A stretch of 64,000 nt of DNA from Firmicutes bacterium AF25-13AC (GCA_003478935.1 QUFP01000006.1:68756-132755), one strand, 5' to 3'; positions 1-7,984 are shown, numbered from the stretch's first letter. Translations and numbers: made by a program. The notes: generated by a model not told the origin, from the sequence alone.

Positions 1-681
1 CTGGCATCCGCACTTTTTTGCAATCTCTGGCTTTAACATACCAACGCTTGTCTTTGGCATATGAAGCTTTCCAAAGATCTTAGATGGAATGCCGATTCTG
101 TCAAGCAGCTCGTAGTCCCAATCCTTTGTAACGGCATTTACAAGCTGTCCTGTCGTTGCATTAGTGTACTCGTTCATCATCACTCCGGTAAGCAGGTAGT
201 TAAAATACTCTGGAACCATCAGATAATGTTCTGCATTCTTGATATACTCTGGATGCTCATTCTTAATTGCAAGAAGCTGATAGATAGAATTATACAGCTG
301 CTTCTGGATTCCTGTGCGCTCATACAGCTCCTCTGGGGAGATCATTGTCTCTAAGAGTTTATCCATATCATCTGTACGGCTGTCACGATATGCAATTGTA
401 TCTCCAAGAATCTGATTATTCTTATCAAGAAGAACAAAGTCAACACCCCATGTATCGATACCCATAGATGATGGTGCCTTTCCTGCCTTTGCACAGGCTG
501 CAATTCCGTTTACAATTTCTTCAAACAGTCTGTCTAACTCCCAACACAGATGACCATCTCTTGTTACATTTCCATTTGTAAAACGGTACATTTCCTCAAG
601 AACGATCTTTCCATCCTCAAGATGTGCTAAAATATGTCTTCCACTTGATGCACCGATATCAACTGCTAAGTAATATTTCAT
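1..681 (-). CDS. rhaB: rhamnulokinase, 5' part (runs off the left edge)
   Basis: FGGY-family sugar kinase; phosphorylates L-rhamnulose to L-rhamnulose 1-phosphate in the cytoplasm. Seen: the N-terminus MKYYLAVDIGASSGRH is the phosphate-binding signature of rhamnulokinases, followed by MGIDTWGVDFVLLD and a DSRTDDM segment, all in family order. Only 227 codons lie in the window, so the ATPase C-terminal half is missing. The ATG at 681 has AGGAGA eleven bases upstream. It fits the pectin/rhamnogalacturonan theme of the window (RG lyase-like gene, uxaABC). A related kinase such as xylulokinase is less likely because of the rhamnulokinase-type ASSGRH motif. Confidence 0.88.
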   Translation of the reverse strand, partial: MKYYLAVDIGASSGRHILAHLEDGKIVLEEMYRFTNGNVTRDGHLCWELDRLFEEIVNGIAACAKAGKAPSSMGIDTWGVDFVLLDKNNQILGDTIAYRDSRTDDMDKLLETMISPEELYERTGIQKQLYNSIYQLLAIKNEHPEYIKNAEHYLMVPEYFNYLLTGVMMNEYTNATTGQLVNAVTKDWDYELLDRIGIPSKIFGKLHMPKTSVGMLKPEIAKKCGCQ

Positions 682-703
682 GATTCATATCTCCTTTTTA
701 TAT

Positions 704-2218
704 TTATTCAAAGCTTGCTGCAATGTTGCTTTGTGCCTTCGGACGGCGTCCTCTGCGCGCTGGCTTTTTTGGTTCCGTTGTTTCCTCAGCTGGCTTCTCC
801 TGCACTGGCTTTTCCTTTACTTGCTTCTCCTTTGCCGTTTTTTCCTTTACTGGCTTTTCCTCAGCTGGCGCTGCCTCTTTTTTAGCTCTTGTACTTCTTG
901 TAATTGGCTTTCTGGCTGGCTTTGCCGGCTTTTCTTCTGCTGGCTTTTCTTCTAGCTTTTCTTCTGCTGCTAAAGCTTCTTTTTCTGTTTTCTTCTTTGA
1001 AGTTTTAGCTGTTCTTGTCTTCTTTGGCTTTACTTCATTTTCTGATGCTTCTTCCTGCTTGGGTGCTTTTTTCGTTTTTGCAGGTGCCTTTTTCTTTACT
1101 GGCTTTGTCTTAGTTTCTTCTACATGATGAATGGTCATTCCGCTTTCCACTACAGTAATAGTTGAAGCTGACACTGCCGCAGCAATCTTCTTTTGAAGAT
1201 CTTCCTCACTGCTATCCTTATACTGCGCATCTGCCTTTTCAAGCTCCTTTCTGACAGAATCTGGAAGCTGTGCAGGTGGCATTACAGAAATTGGCTTATG
1301 CTGCTGAACTGGATAAATTATTGTATCAGATGCAAAATTTTCTGGTTCTTTGTTTTCTTTTTGCTGTTCTGGTTCATGTACTGGTTCTTCTGCAGATTCT
1401 TTCTCTGCAGATTTTTCCTGTACTGGCTCTTCTGCAGACTTTTCCTGTACCGGTTCTGTCTCCTGTACTAATTCTTTTGCAGGCTCTTCCTGTACTGACT
1501 CTGTTTCCTGTACTGGTTCTTCTTCTATAGGTTCTTCCTGTACTTCTTCCTCTGCAGGTGCTTCTTCTATTTCTTGTTCAGCCACTTCATCTGTTTCTTC
1601 TGGCTCTTCTTCCTGCATTATTTCTTCTGCTTCACTGCTTTCTTTGTCATTAACAGCCTCTGCTTCATTTACAGCTTCATTTACAGCCTCTTTTACAGCT
1701 TCTTTTGTTTCTGGTGCAGAGTCTTCTTCTGACTCTTCTAAGTCACTGTCACCCTGAGCCTCAAGCTCTTCGCTCATTGCTGCGAGTTCTTCTTCCATTG
1801 CACGTGCACGCTCTTTTGCAGTTGCATTTTTAAAGCGGTTCTGTCTTGCATTGCCATCTGCGATTGTCGCAAAGCAGTATACATATCCGTCAAAGCGGAA
1901 TGTTCTCTTCCAAAAATCTACTACGTGCTTAAATCCGTTGTCTTTACTGATAATATAGAAATAGGAATCTTTTGCCTCATGAATCAGATAGCCCAGATAC
2001 GTGGATAGCTGAAAATCAAGTGCATTTTTTCCACCGCACAGAATTTTGTACTTTGATACCTGTGCCTTTGAATTAAAAATCATATCCATTGCTTCAAAAG
2101 TAATGGTGTCTGCATTGTGACTATAAAAGATCACAACGCGGTCTTCTTCGCTAAGCTGCGCAATTCCTTTAATACCTTCTGATTTGACATTTTCATAGTC
2201 AATAAGATATGTTGCCAT
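704..2218 (-). CDS. NYN-domain protein with long acidic repeat region and lysine/alanine/proline-rich basic tail
   Basis: 504 aa. Residues about 1-125 resemble a NYN/PIN-like nuclease domain: the start MATYLIDYENVKSEGIKG carries the conserved D-x-E-N-V acid cluster, and SKDNGFKHVVDFWK later resembles the second conserved Asp region. Residues about 140-300 are very acidic, with irregular EEPVQE-like repeats. From about residue 350 the chain becomes Lys/Ala/Pro-rich, like histone H1 or other nucleic-acid-binding tails, ending in RRGRRPK. The start at 2218 is preferred over an in-frame ATG at 2239 because AAAGGAG lies between them, nine bases before this ATG. The function is unknown; an RNA-directed role is inference from the NYN fold and the basic tail. 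Confidence 0.85.
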   Translation of the reverse strand: MATYLIDYENVKSEGIKGIAQLSEEDRVVIFYSHNADTITFEAMDMIFNSKAQVSKYKILCGGKNALDFQLSTYLGYLIHEAKDSYFYIISKDNGFKHVVDFWKRTFRFDGYVYCFATIADGNARQNRFKNATAKERARAMEEELAAMSEELEAQGDSDLEESEEDSAPETKEAVKEAVNEAVNEAEAVNDKESSEAEEIMQEEEPEETDEVAEQEIEEAPAEEEVQEEPIEEEPVQETESVQEEPAKELVQETEPVQEKSAEEPVQEKSAEKESAEEPVHEPEQQKENKEPENFASDTIIYPVQQHKPISVMPPAQLPDSVRKELEKADAQYKDSSEEDLQKKIAAAVSASTITVVESGMTIHHVEETKTKPVKKKAPAKTKKAPKQEEASENEVKPKKTRTAKTSKKKTEKEALAAEEKLEEKPAEEKPAKPARKPITRSTRAKKEAAPAEEKPVKEKTAKEKQVKEKPVQEKPAEETTEPKKPARRGRRPKAQSNIAASFE

Positions 2219-2250
2219 AAAAGGTTTCTCCTTTAGCATTTATAGAGTCC

Positions 2251-2262
2251 GTGGTTAACCAC
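2251..2262. promoter_or_regulatory. perfect 12-bp palindrome GTGGTTAACCAC, operator-like
   Basis: A perfect palindrome just downstream of the predicted promoter of the NYN gene, at roughly +1 to +12 of its transcript. Its position would let a bound dimer block initiation. No regulator is identified in the window. Confidence 0.4.
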
Positions 2263-2269
2263 TTCTTTC

Positions 2270-2299
2270 ATCATATCATACAAAGAAGTCGCTTTGCAA
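2270..2299 (-). promoter_or_regulatory. predicted sigma-A promoter of the NYN gene
   Basis: TTGCAA at 2294-2299 and TATGAT at 2270-2275 on the minus strand, spacer 18 bases, about 50 bases before the start codon at 2218. Confidence 0.5.
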
Positions 2300-2394
2300 T
2301 AACATTTTTCCTATATATAACGCAATTTTTACTTTTTTCTTAAAAATAGAAATAATCTTCTATAAAAATAGTAAATATAATTTCGTTTTCTTCT

Positions 2395-2424
2395 AAAAAA
2401 AGAGAACACATTTCTGTGCTCTCT
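2395..2424 (-). terminator. rho-independent terminator after the metal ATPase gene
   Basis: Stem AGAGAGCACA/TGTGTTCTCT read on the minus strand, with one mismatch, followed by seven T. It starts only a few bases after the stop codon at 2431. Confidence 0.8.
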
Positions 2425-2430
2425 TTTCTC

Positions 2431-4308
2431 TTATTTCTGTGGTTTATAGTATAATGTTCTCATTGCATTTAAGATGGCTATAACTGCAACACCTACATCA
2501 GCAAATACGGCTGCCCACATATTTGCAAATCCTGCTGCTACAAGTGCAAGAATAATAACTTTGACTGCAATTGCAAATACAATGTTCTGGTTGCAGATCT
2601 GAACTGTTCTTCTTCCTATCTGAATTACATCGGCAAGCTTTGACGGCTGATCTTCCATGATTACAATATCTGCTGCCTCGACTGCTGCATCAGATCCAAG
2701 TCCGCCCATGGCTATTCCAACGTCAGCTCTTGCAAGAACTGGCGCATCGTTGATGCCGTCTCCTACGAAGCAAACCATTCTGCCTTTTGTCTTTTTATTG
2801 CAGTAATCATTGACATAGCTTACTTTATCTGCCGGAAGCAGATCGGTGTGCACTTCATCAAGATCAAGCAGCTTTGCTGTATACTCACCTATGGCTTTTC
2901 TGTCTCCTGTCAGCATAACTGTTTTCTTTACACCGACATGATGTAGGCGGCTGATTGCCTCTTTTGCATCCTCTTTTACTTCATCGGAAATTAAAAGATA
3001 GCCGCTGTATACGCCGTCTACTGCTGTATATACAACAGTTGCCGCTTCCTCTGGTGTCGGAACTGTCAAGCCAAGCTCTGCCATAAGGCTCTGATTTCCA
3101 GCATGGATTACATGACCACCGGCAGTTACCTTTAATCCTTTTCCTGCAATCTCCTGTGCATCCTCTACCTTTGCCAGCTCTTTGCCTTTTTTTTCCTTCC
3201 ATGCAGATAATACAGACAATGCGATTGGATGACTGGAATATTGCTCTGCTGTAGCTGTGTTTAAAAGAAGTGATGACTCGCTGCTTCCCTCTACCGGGGC
3301 AAGCTTTGTCACACGAAATGTTCCCTTTGTCAACGTACCTGTCTTATCAAATACCATAGTTTCTGCTTTTGATACAGCCTCTAGGTAATTGCTTCCCTTT
3401 ACTAACACACCATTCTTACTTGCACATCCAATGCCTCCAAAGAAGCTAAGCGGTACTGAGATAACAAGTGCACATGGACAGGAACAAACTAAGAATGACA
3501 ATGCACGATAAATCCAATCTGCAAACGGATGACCTGGCAGGAAAATCGGAACGATCAAACCAATAAATGCTGCCAGACCGACAACAATCGGCGTATAATA
3601 TCGTGCAAACTTGGTGATAAAGTTTTCTACCTTTGCTTTCTGGCTACTTGCATTTTCAACAAGATCAAGGATTCTTGCTACAGTTGACTCGCCGTATTCC
3701 TTTGTGGTGCGAATCTTTAAGATATTCGTCAGATTGATACAGCCGCTGATGATCTCATCGCCAACAGATACCTTTCTTGGAACGGCTTCTCCTGTAAGAG
3801 CCTTTGTATCCTCCATGCTGCTTCCCTCTAACACAATACCATCAAGAGGAATGCGCTCACCCGGCTTTACAATGATAGTCTCGCCTACTGCAACCTCGTC
3901 TGGAAATACCTCTTCCTCAACGCCATCGCGAAGAACAACTGCACTGTCAGGTCTGATATCCATCAAGGATGCAACTGATTTTCTGGACTGATTTACAGCG
4001 TATGACTGGAACAGCTCTCCCACCTGATAAAACAGCATAACAGCTATTCCTTCTGTATACTCCTGCAGCGCAAATGCACCAATTGTTGCAATTGCCATCA
4101 GAAAGTTTTCATCAAACACCTGACCCTTTGTGATATTCTTTCCTGCCTTCGCCAGCACATCATAGCCAACGATCAAATAGCCTGGAATGAAAAATATAAG
4201 CTTATAAAGCTCTGGAATCGGAAGAATGACTCCGACAATCAACAGCACAAATGCTGCCACAATCTTGTAAAACTGCTTTTTTTGCTTTTTTGTCATCTTC
4301 TTTAACAT
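2431..4308 (-). CDS. heavy-metal translocating P1B-type ATPase (Zn/Cd/Pb class)
   Basis: 625 aa membrane pump that exports divalent soft metals using ATP. Seen: CPC at residues 277-279 in the metal-binding helix, the phosphorylated Asp in DKTGT at residue 321, the SSHPIAL His-Pro motif and GDGINDAP. In the last two helices a Lys (AIAVKVIIL) and an Asp-Val-Gly (VFADVGVAV) match the P1B-2 pattern for Zn2+/Cd2+/Pb2+ rather than copper. The usual N-terminal HMA domain is absent, but it is encoded separately just upstream (4340-4558). Transcribed with that gene from a promoter carrying palindromes, as expected for a metal-responsive ArsR/SmtB-type system. The exact metal is not determined. Confidence 0.92.
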   Translation of the reverse strand: MLKKMTKKQKKQFYKIVAAFVLLIVGVILPIPELYKLIFFIPGYLIVGYDVLAKAGKNITKGQVFDENFLMAIATIGAFALQEYTEGIAVMLFYQVGELFQSYAVNQSRKSVASLMDIRPDSAVVLRDGVEEEVFPDEVAVGETIIVKPGERIPLDGIVLEGSSMEDTKALTGEAVPRKVSVGDEIISGCINLTNILKIRTTKEYGESTVARILDLVENASSQKAKVENFITKFARYYTPIVVGLAAFIGLIVPIFLPGHPFADWIYRALSFLVCSCPCALVISVPLSFFGGIGCASKNGVLVKGSNYLEAVSKAETMVFDKTGTLTKGTFRVTKLAPVEGSSESSLLLNTATAEQYSSHPIALSVLSAWKEKKGKELAKVEDAQEIAGKGLKVTAGGHVIHAGNQSLMAELGLTVPTPEEAATVVYTAVDGVYSGYLLISDEVKEDAKEAISRLHHVGVKKTVMLTGDRKAIGEYTAKLLDLDEVHTDLLPADKVSYVNDYCNKKTKGRMVCFVGDGINDAPVLARADVGIAMGGLGSDAAVEAADIVIMEDQPSKLADVIQIGRRTVQICNQNIVFAIAVKVIILALVAAGFANMWAAVFADVGVAVIAILNAMRTLYYKPQK

Positions 4309-4339
4309 AACTAAACCACATCTTTCACTTTTTGTGTGC

Positions 4340-4558
4340 TTACAGGACTACTCTGCAGTCTGGCTCTACCTTTGCAATGCACTTTACTGCTGCCTTAAGT
4401 ACTTCATCAAACTGGCTGTCCTCAGCATCTAAAATCATCTTCTGTGTCATGAAGTTTACAGAAACTCTCTTTACACCAGGAAGCTTCTTGATTGCCTCCT
4501 CCATCTTTGCAGCGCAGTTTGCGCAGTCTAAATCCTCTAACTCGAATGTCTTTCTCAT
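4340..4558 (-). CDS. stand-alone heavy-metal-associated (HMA) domain protein
   Basis: 72 aa from the start chosen. It carries the metal-binding signature DLDCANCAAKMEEAI (C-x2-C) and the beta-alpha-beta-beta-alpha pattern of HMA proteins. It is likely a metal chaperone, or a detached N-terminal domain, for the P1B ATPase 31 bases downstream. The DLDCANCA form is typical of Zn/Cd rather than Cu chaperones. The ATG at 4558 (MRKTF) is preferred because the first in-frame ATG at 4570 abuts the AAAGG ribosome binding site with no spacer; the spacing to 4558 is rather long, so the start is not certain. Confidence 0.88.
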   Translation of the reverse strand: MRKTFELEDLDCANCAAKMEEAIKKLPGVKRVSVNFMTQKMILDAEDSQFDEVLKAAVKCIAKVEPDCRVVL

Positions 4559-4613
4559 AATGTTTGCCATCCTTTCTTTTTTTTATTTTGGCGTATTGCT
4601 TCGCTCTCTTTCA

Positions 4614-4635
4614 ATTAAACGATTGTTTAATCGTT
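4614..4635. promoter_or_regulatory. nested palindromic operator before the HMA/ATPase operon
   Basis: Two overlapping perfect inverted repeats: ATTAAAC-GATT-GTTTAAT (4614-4631) and AACGATT-GTTT-AATCGTT (4618-4635). They sit directly after the -10 element of the operon promoter, where a repressor of the ArsR/SmtB or TetR type would act. The regulator gene is not adjacent. Confidence 0.6.
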
Positions 4636-4641
4636 GATTTA

Positions 4642-4670
4642 ACTATACCTTTTTTTGCGCCATATGTCAA
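4642..4670 (-). promoter_or_regulatory. sigma-A promoter of the metal-transport operon
   Basis: TTGACA at 4665-4670 and TATAGT at 4642-4647 on the minus strand with a 17-base spacer; near consensus. The palindromes at 4614-4635 cover the expected start point. Confidence 0.75.
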
Positions 4671-4708
4671 GGGCTATTATTGAAATTTTTTCGCAATTAT
4701 ATCGCAAG

Positions 4709-4839
4709 AGCCCTAAGGTGAATGGATTTCACGAGCCGGACACTTGGAGCAGGTCTTTCAAAGTAACTTTTGATAAGAAAAAACATAAAAGGAACCTGCG
4801 GAGTTTGGTCCGGCGACGAAACCATTACACCGAAGGGCT
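4709..4839 (+). repeat. 131-bp palindromic interspersed element, copy A (MITE-like)
   Basis: Begins AGCCCTAAGGTGAATGG and ends CCATTACACCGAAGGGCT, which are imperfect inverted copies of each other. Inner segments also pair (GCCGGAC with GTCCGGC, GCAGGT with ACCTGC), so the whole element folds into one long hairpin with an A/T-rich loop. An inverted second copy of identical length lies at 11435-11565, with nearly identical arms but a different loop. The open reading frame across it has no ribosome binding site and is taken as spurious. It occupies the gap between the metal operon promoter and the recombinase gene. Confidence 0.85.
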
Positions 4840-4922
4840 AATTGACTTATCCATGAACTATAACACGTTTATTTATGTATTTTCATAAGCTGATAAAAAG
4901 GGGTAAACAAGGAGCTATGCAG

Positions 4923-5885
4923 ATGGAGAAAAGGGCTGCTATTTACTGCCGTCTTTCCCGCGAGGATGACAATCTGGCTTGTGATAAAGTAAGCGAAAGC
5001 ATTCAAAATCAGCAGAAGCTGCTTTGCGAATATGCGAAGAAAAATGGATTCTCTGTCTATTGTATGTATGTGGATGAAAATTATTCTGGACTTGATAATA
5101 CACGTCCTGCTTTTTGCCGCATGATTGAGGATGCTCGCTGTGGACGTTTTGACACGATTCTTTGCAAAAACCAGTCACGTTTTACCAGGGATATGGAGAC
5201 GGCTCAGCATTATTTAAATGAAGTGTTTCCTCTTTGGCATGTCCGTCTGATTGGAATTTGTGATGGTGTTGATACAAATGACATGAAAAATTTACGGCTT
5301 CGACAGATAAATGGGCTGATTAATGAATGGTACAGCGAGGATCTTTCCGATAATATTCGCCAGATTCTTCGCGATAAGATGATGCGTGGCCAGTTTATTG
5401 GCTCATTTGCTTGTTATGGCTATACAAAGGACCCTGCCCATTTGCACAGCTTAATTCCTGATCCGCCTGCTGCCGCCGTTGTACGGGAAATTTATCAGCT
5501 TTATATTGATGGATTTAGTCTTTCAAAAATCGCTTCTTTGCTCACCAAAAAGCATGTTATGCCGCCATGCTTTTATAAGATCCAACAGGGCATTTTATTT
5601 CAGACGCCTTTTTCTAAAAATAAAATCACAGATGAAGCTGACGGCAAAATTCCAAAATGGTCTGCCTCAAGTGTACGCCATATTCTGACTAATCCCGTCT
5701 ATACTGGTACGCTTATTCAGGGAACTACAAAAAAGGAAAGTGCTAAGAGCAAAAAACGCATTAAGCTGTCAAGCACTGAATGGATCATTTATCCTAATGC
5801 TCATCCTGCTTTGATCAGTGAAGATATATTCTGCGAGGTTTCCTCACTATTACAGAAGCGGCGAAAGAAAAATAAAAAAGTGTAA
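4923..5885 (+). CDS. serine site-specific recombinase, short form
   Basis: 320 aa. The N-terminal resolvase domain has the catalytic serine motif YCRLSRED, the QNQQKLL helix and the SGLDNTRPAF segment; it is followed by a recombinase domain (FACYGYTKDP and SASSVRHILTNPVYTG). It stops right after this domain, so the zinc-ribbon and coiled-coil regions of full large serine integrases (about 500 aa) are missing. The ATG at 4923 is chosen because AAGGAG lies eight bases upstream; an ATG at 4917 is too close to it. No phage, conjugative or transposon cargo is visible nearby, so it may be a remnant or an inversion/excision enzyme acting elsewhere. Confidence 0.88.
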   Translation: MEKRAAIYCRLSREDDNLACDKVSESIQNQQKLLCEYAKKNGFSVYCMYVDENYSGLDNTRPAFCRMIEDARCGRFDTILCKNQSRFTRDMETAQHYLNEVFPLWHVRLIGICDGVDTNDMKNLRLRQINGLINEWYSEDLSDNIRQILRDKMMRGQFIGSFACYGYTKDPAHLHSLIPDPPAAAVVREIYQLYIDGFSLSKIASLLTKKHVMPPCFYKIQQGILFQTPFSKNKITDEADGKIPKWSASSVRHILTNPVYTGTLIQGTTKKESAKSKKRIKLSSTEWIIYPNAHPALISEDIFCEVSSLLQKRRKKNKKV

Positions 5886-5912
5886 CTCCTTGAGACTATG
5901 ACGCATAAGATA
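5885..5912 (+). promoter_or_regulatory. possible sigma-K-like promoter of the Cys/Gly-rich gene
   Basis: AC at 5885-5886, a 17-base gap, then CATAAGATA at 5904-5912, matching the pattern AC-N16/17-CATANNNTA known for mother-cell sigma-K promoters. Short degenerate pattern, so weak alone; the Cys/Gly-rich product makes a spore-coat role plausible. Confidence 0.3.
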
Positions 5913-5941
5913 CACTGTAAATGATTTTGGAGGTATCTCCT

Positions 5942-6169
5942 ATGAGTGATTTGGCAGCAACAAACTGCGGCGGATGCACACAGACAACTACTTCTGGCGG
6001 ATGCAATTGCATGTGGATCATCCTTATCCTGTTATTCTGTGGTGGATGGAATAACAATGATGGCTGCGGATGCGGCGGCGGCAATGGCTTCTTTAACAAT
6101 GGAAACGGCTGTGGCTGTGATGCCCTGATCTGGATCCTGTTACTTAGCTGCTGTGGATGCGGCTTCTGA
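5942..6169 (+). CDS. cysteine/glycine-rich small protein with two hydrophobic segments
   Basis: 75 aa, no function known. Cys and Gly dominate, with Asn-rich stretches, and two short hydrophobic runs (MWIILILLF and LIWILLL) are each followed by Cys-rich turns. Proteins of this look are common in spore-forming Clostridia and are often mis-named chorion class high-cysteine protein. ATG at 5942 is chosen for the GGAGG seven bases upstream; that ribosome binding site lies in a small palindrome GGAGGTATCTCC that could mask it. The preceding sequence has a sigma-K-like pattern, and a strong terminator follows. A spore surface or envelope role is inference only. Confidence 0.7.
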   Translation: MSDLAATNCGGCTQTTTSGGCNCMWIILILLFCGGWNNNDGCGCGGGNGFFNNGNGCGCDALIWILLLSCCGCGF

Positions 6170-6193
6170 TTATCATACCACTGACATGAAAAA

Positions 6194-6216
6194 AGCCCCG
6201 GGCTCTGCCCGGGGCT
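6194..6216. terminator. strong bidirectional terminator
   Basis: Perfect 10-bp stem AGCCCCGGGC / GCCCGGGGCT with a TCT loop, A-run on the left and T-run on the right. Serves the Cys-rich gene (+) and dapB (-). Confidence 0.9.
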
Positions 6217-6225
6217 TTCTAAGTA

Positions 6226-6984
6226 TTATCCAATTACATCGCGCATGGTATATACACCTGGCTCTTTTCCCTGCAGAAACTTTGCTGCCTGGACAGCGCC
6301 CTTTGCAAATACACCTCTGGAGAATGCCTGATGGTTCAGTTCGATTACCTCGTCCTCTCCTGCGTAAATTACATCATGTACGCCTACGATGGTTCCACCT
6401 CTGACTGCTGAGAATCCGATCTCCTTTGGATCTCTCTTCTCGCGTCTTTCACTGCGGTCAAATACAAAATGATATTCACCATTTAATGATTTGTTTGCTG
6501 CGTTTCCGAGCATGATTGCTGTACCACTTGGTGCATCAAGCTTACGTCTGTGATGGCGCTCTACGATCTCGATATCAAATCCAGCGTCTGCAAGTACAGG
6601 CGTAATAAGCTCTACGATCTTTGCAAGTGTATTGATTCCAAGAGACATGTTGTAGGACTGTACAATCGGAATTGTTTTTCCTGCCTCCTGCACATGAGCA
6701 AGCTGCTCATCGGAAAGTCCTGTTGTTGCAAGAACTAATGCAAGTCCTTTTTGTGCACACTGATCTAATACCATATCTGTAATTTTTGAAACGGTAAAAT
6801 CAATCAGTGCATCAGCCTCTACATCACACGCCTTGATAGATTCAAATACAGGAAATGGTGTATCGACTGCCTGCGTGATATCAATTCCAGCCACAACCTG
6901 TGCCTGCTCATCCTGTTCAATGATATTAGCTAACATCTTGCCCATTGCACCATTGCATCCGTTTAAAATAATACGTACCATCAT
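6226..6984 (-). CDS. dapB: 4-hydroxy-tetrahydrodipicolinate reductase
   Basis: 252 aa cytoplasmic enzyme of the diaminopimelate/lysine pathway that reduces the DapA product with NAD(P)H. Seen: N-terminal nucleotide-binding GCNGAMGKM, central VLATTGLSDEQL, and the catalytic/substrate motif EIVERHHRRKLDAPSGTA. Length is normal. GGAGG precedes the start; a second in-frame ATG one codon later is equally possible. It lies 36 bases after dapA and shares its riboswitch-controlled transcript. Confidence 0.97.
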   Translation of the reverse strand: MMVRIILNGCNGAMGKMLANIIEQDEQAQVVAGIDITQAVDTPFPVFESIKACDVEADALIDFTVSKITDMVLDQCAQKGLALVLATTGLSDEQLAHVQEAGKTIPIVQSYNMSLGINTLAKIVELITPVLADAGFDIEIVERHHRRKLDAPSGTAIMLGNAANKSLNGEYHFVFDRSERREKRDPKEIGFSAVRGGTIVGVHDVIYAGEDEVIELNHQAFSRGVFAKGAVQAAKFLQGKEPGVYTMRDVIG

Positions 6985-7020
6985 TTGTTCCTCCGTCTTA
7001 AGGTCAGTTTCAGATCAGTT

Positions 7021-7905
7021 TTAAATCAGCTTCATTGCCGCTAATTCTTTACGAAGCAGTTCCTTATGCTGCGGCTCCATCTCGCACAGAGGAGAACGTA
7101 CTGCACCTGCATTCCATCCCATCATATTCAATGCTTCCTTTACCGGAATAGGATTTACTTCACAGAAAAGTGCCTTATTTAAGTTCATAACAGACAACTG
7201 AAGCTGACGGCTTAACTTTACATCACCGTTTAAGTAGCTCATAACCATATCATGTGTCAGCTTAGGCATTACATTTGATAAAACGGAGATAACACCCACA
7301 CCGCCAAGTGACAGAAGCGGAACAACCTGATCATCATTTCCAGAGTAGATATCGATGCAGCCATCTGCAAGTGCTGCAAGCTCTGCTACCTGAGAGATAT
7401 TTCCGCTTGCTTCTTTGATTGCTACAATATTCTTTACATTCTTTGCCAGTGTAACAGCAGTCTGCGGCAAAATGTTAACACCTGTACGTGACGGCACGTT
7501 GTACAGAATGATTGGCAGATCTACGCTGTTTGCAATTGCAGTATAATGCTGAATCAGACCCTTCTGTGTTGCCTTGTTATAATATGGTGTTACAAGAAGC
7601 AGCGCATCTGCACCGTTGTTCTGTGCATGTGTGGACAAACGAATTGCTTCTGCTGTGGAGTTTGATCCTGTACCTGCAATAACAGGAACTCTGCCTGCTG
7701 TATGCTCAACAGCAAACTTGATACATTCATCATGCTCTTCATGAGTCAATGTGGAAGATTCACCTGTTGTTCCGCAGATGATGATTGCATCTGTTCCTCC
7801 GGCAATCTGGAAATCAATCATTTTCCCCAGTTCTTCAAAATTAACCTTGTCATCCTGTGTAAATGGAGTGACGATTGCAACTCCTGCTCCCTTAAATATT
7901 GGCAT
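7021..7905 (-). CDS. dapA: 4-hydroxy-tetrahydrodipicolinate synthase
   Basis: 294 aa TIM-barrel aldolase condensing pyruvate and aspartate semialdehyde, the first step of the lysine branch. Seen: GTTGESSTLTHEEH (phosphate/carboxylate-binding loop), YNVPSRTG with the catalytic Tyr, and the Schiff-base Lys in IVAIKEASG. The ATG at 7905 (MPIFKGAG) is used; AAAGGA lies ten bases upstream, and a 14-codon upstream extension is ignored. It is regulated by a lysine riboswitch with its own terminator at 7985-8200. Confidence 0.97.
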   Translation of the reverse strand: MPIFKGAGVAIVTPFTQDDKVNFEELGKMIDFQIAGGTDAIIICGTTGESSTLTHEEHDECIKFAVEHTAGRVPVIAGTGSNSTAEAIRLSTHAQNNGADALLLVTPYYNKATQKGLIQHYTAIANSVDLPIILYNVPSRTGVNILPQTAVTLAKNVKNIVAIKEASGNISQVAELAALADGCIDIYSGNDDQVVPLLSLGGVGVISVLSNVMPKLTHDMVMSYLNGDVKLSRQLQLSVMNLNKALFCEVNPIPVKEALNMMGWNAGAVRSPLCEMEPQHKELLRKELAAMKLI

Positions 7906-7984
7906 ACTAATACCATCCTTTCTTGATTCAGGTAATACTCTATTCAAATGCAGCCACCAGAGTGTCTTGGGATTTCTCCAAAGA

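Noticed and set aside
61..354. Plus-strand open frame opposite the rhamnulokinase gene
   Set aside because: It is antisense to a clear family match, has no ribosome binding site and no recognisable protein features.
1350..1757. Ser/Cys/Thr-rich plus-strand frame
   Set aside because: It is the antisense of the Glu-rich repeat region of the NYN gene; the composition is a mirror effect.
4655..4888. 77-aa plus-strand frame over the palindromic repeat
   Set aside because: It covers repeat copy A, lacks a ribosome binding site, and its counterpart in copy B is not open in the same way.
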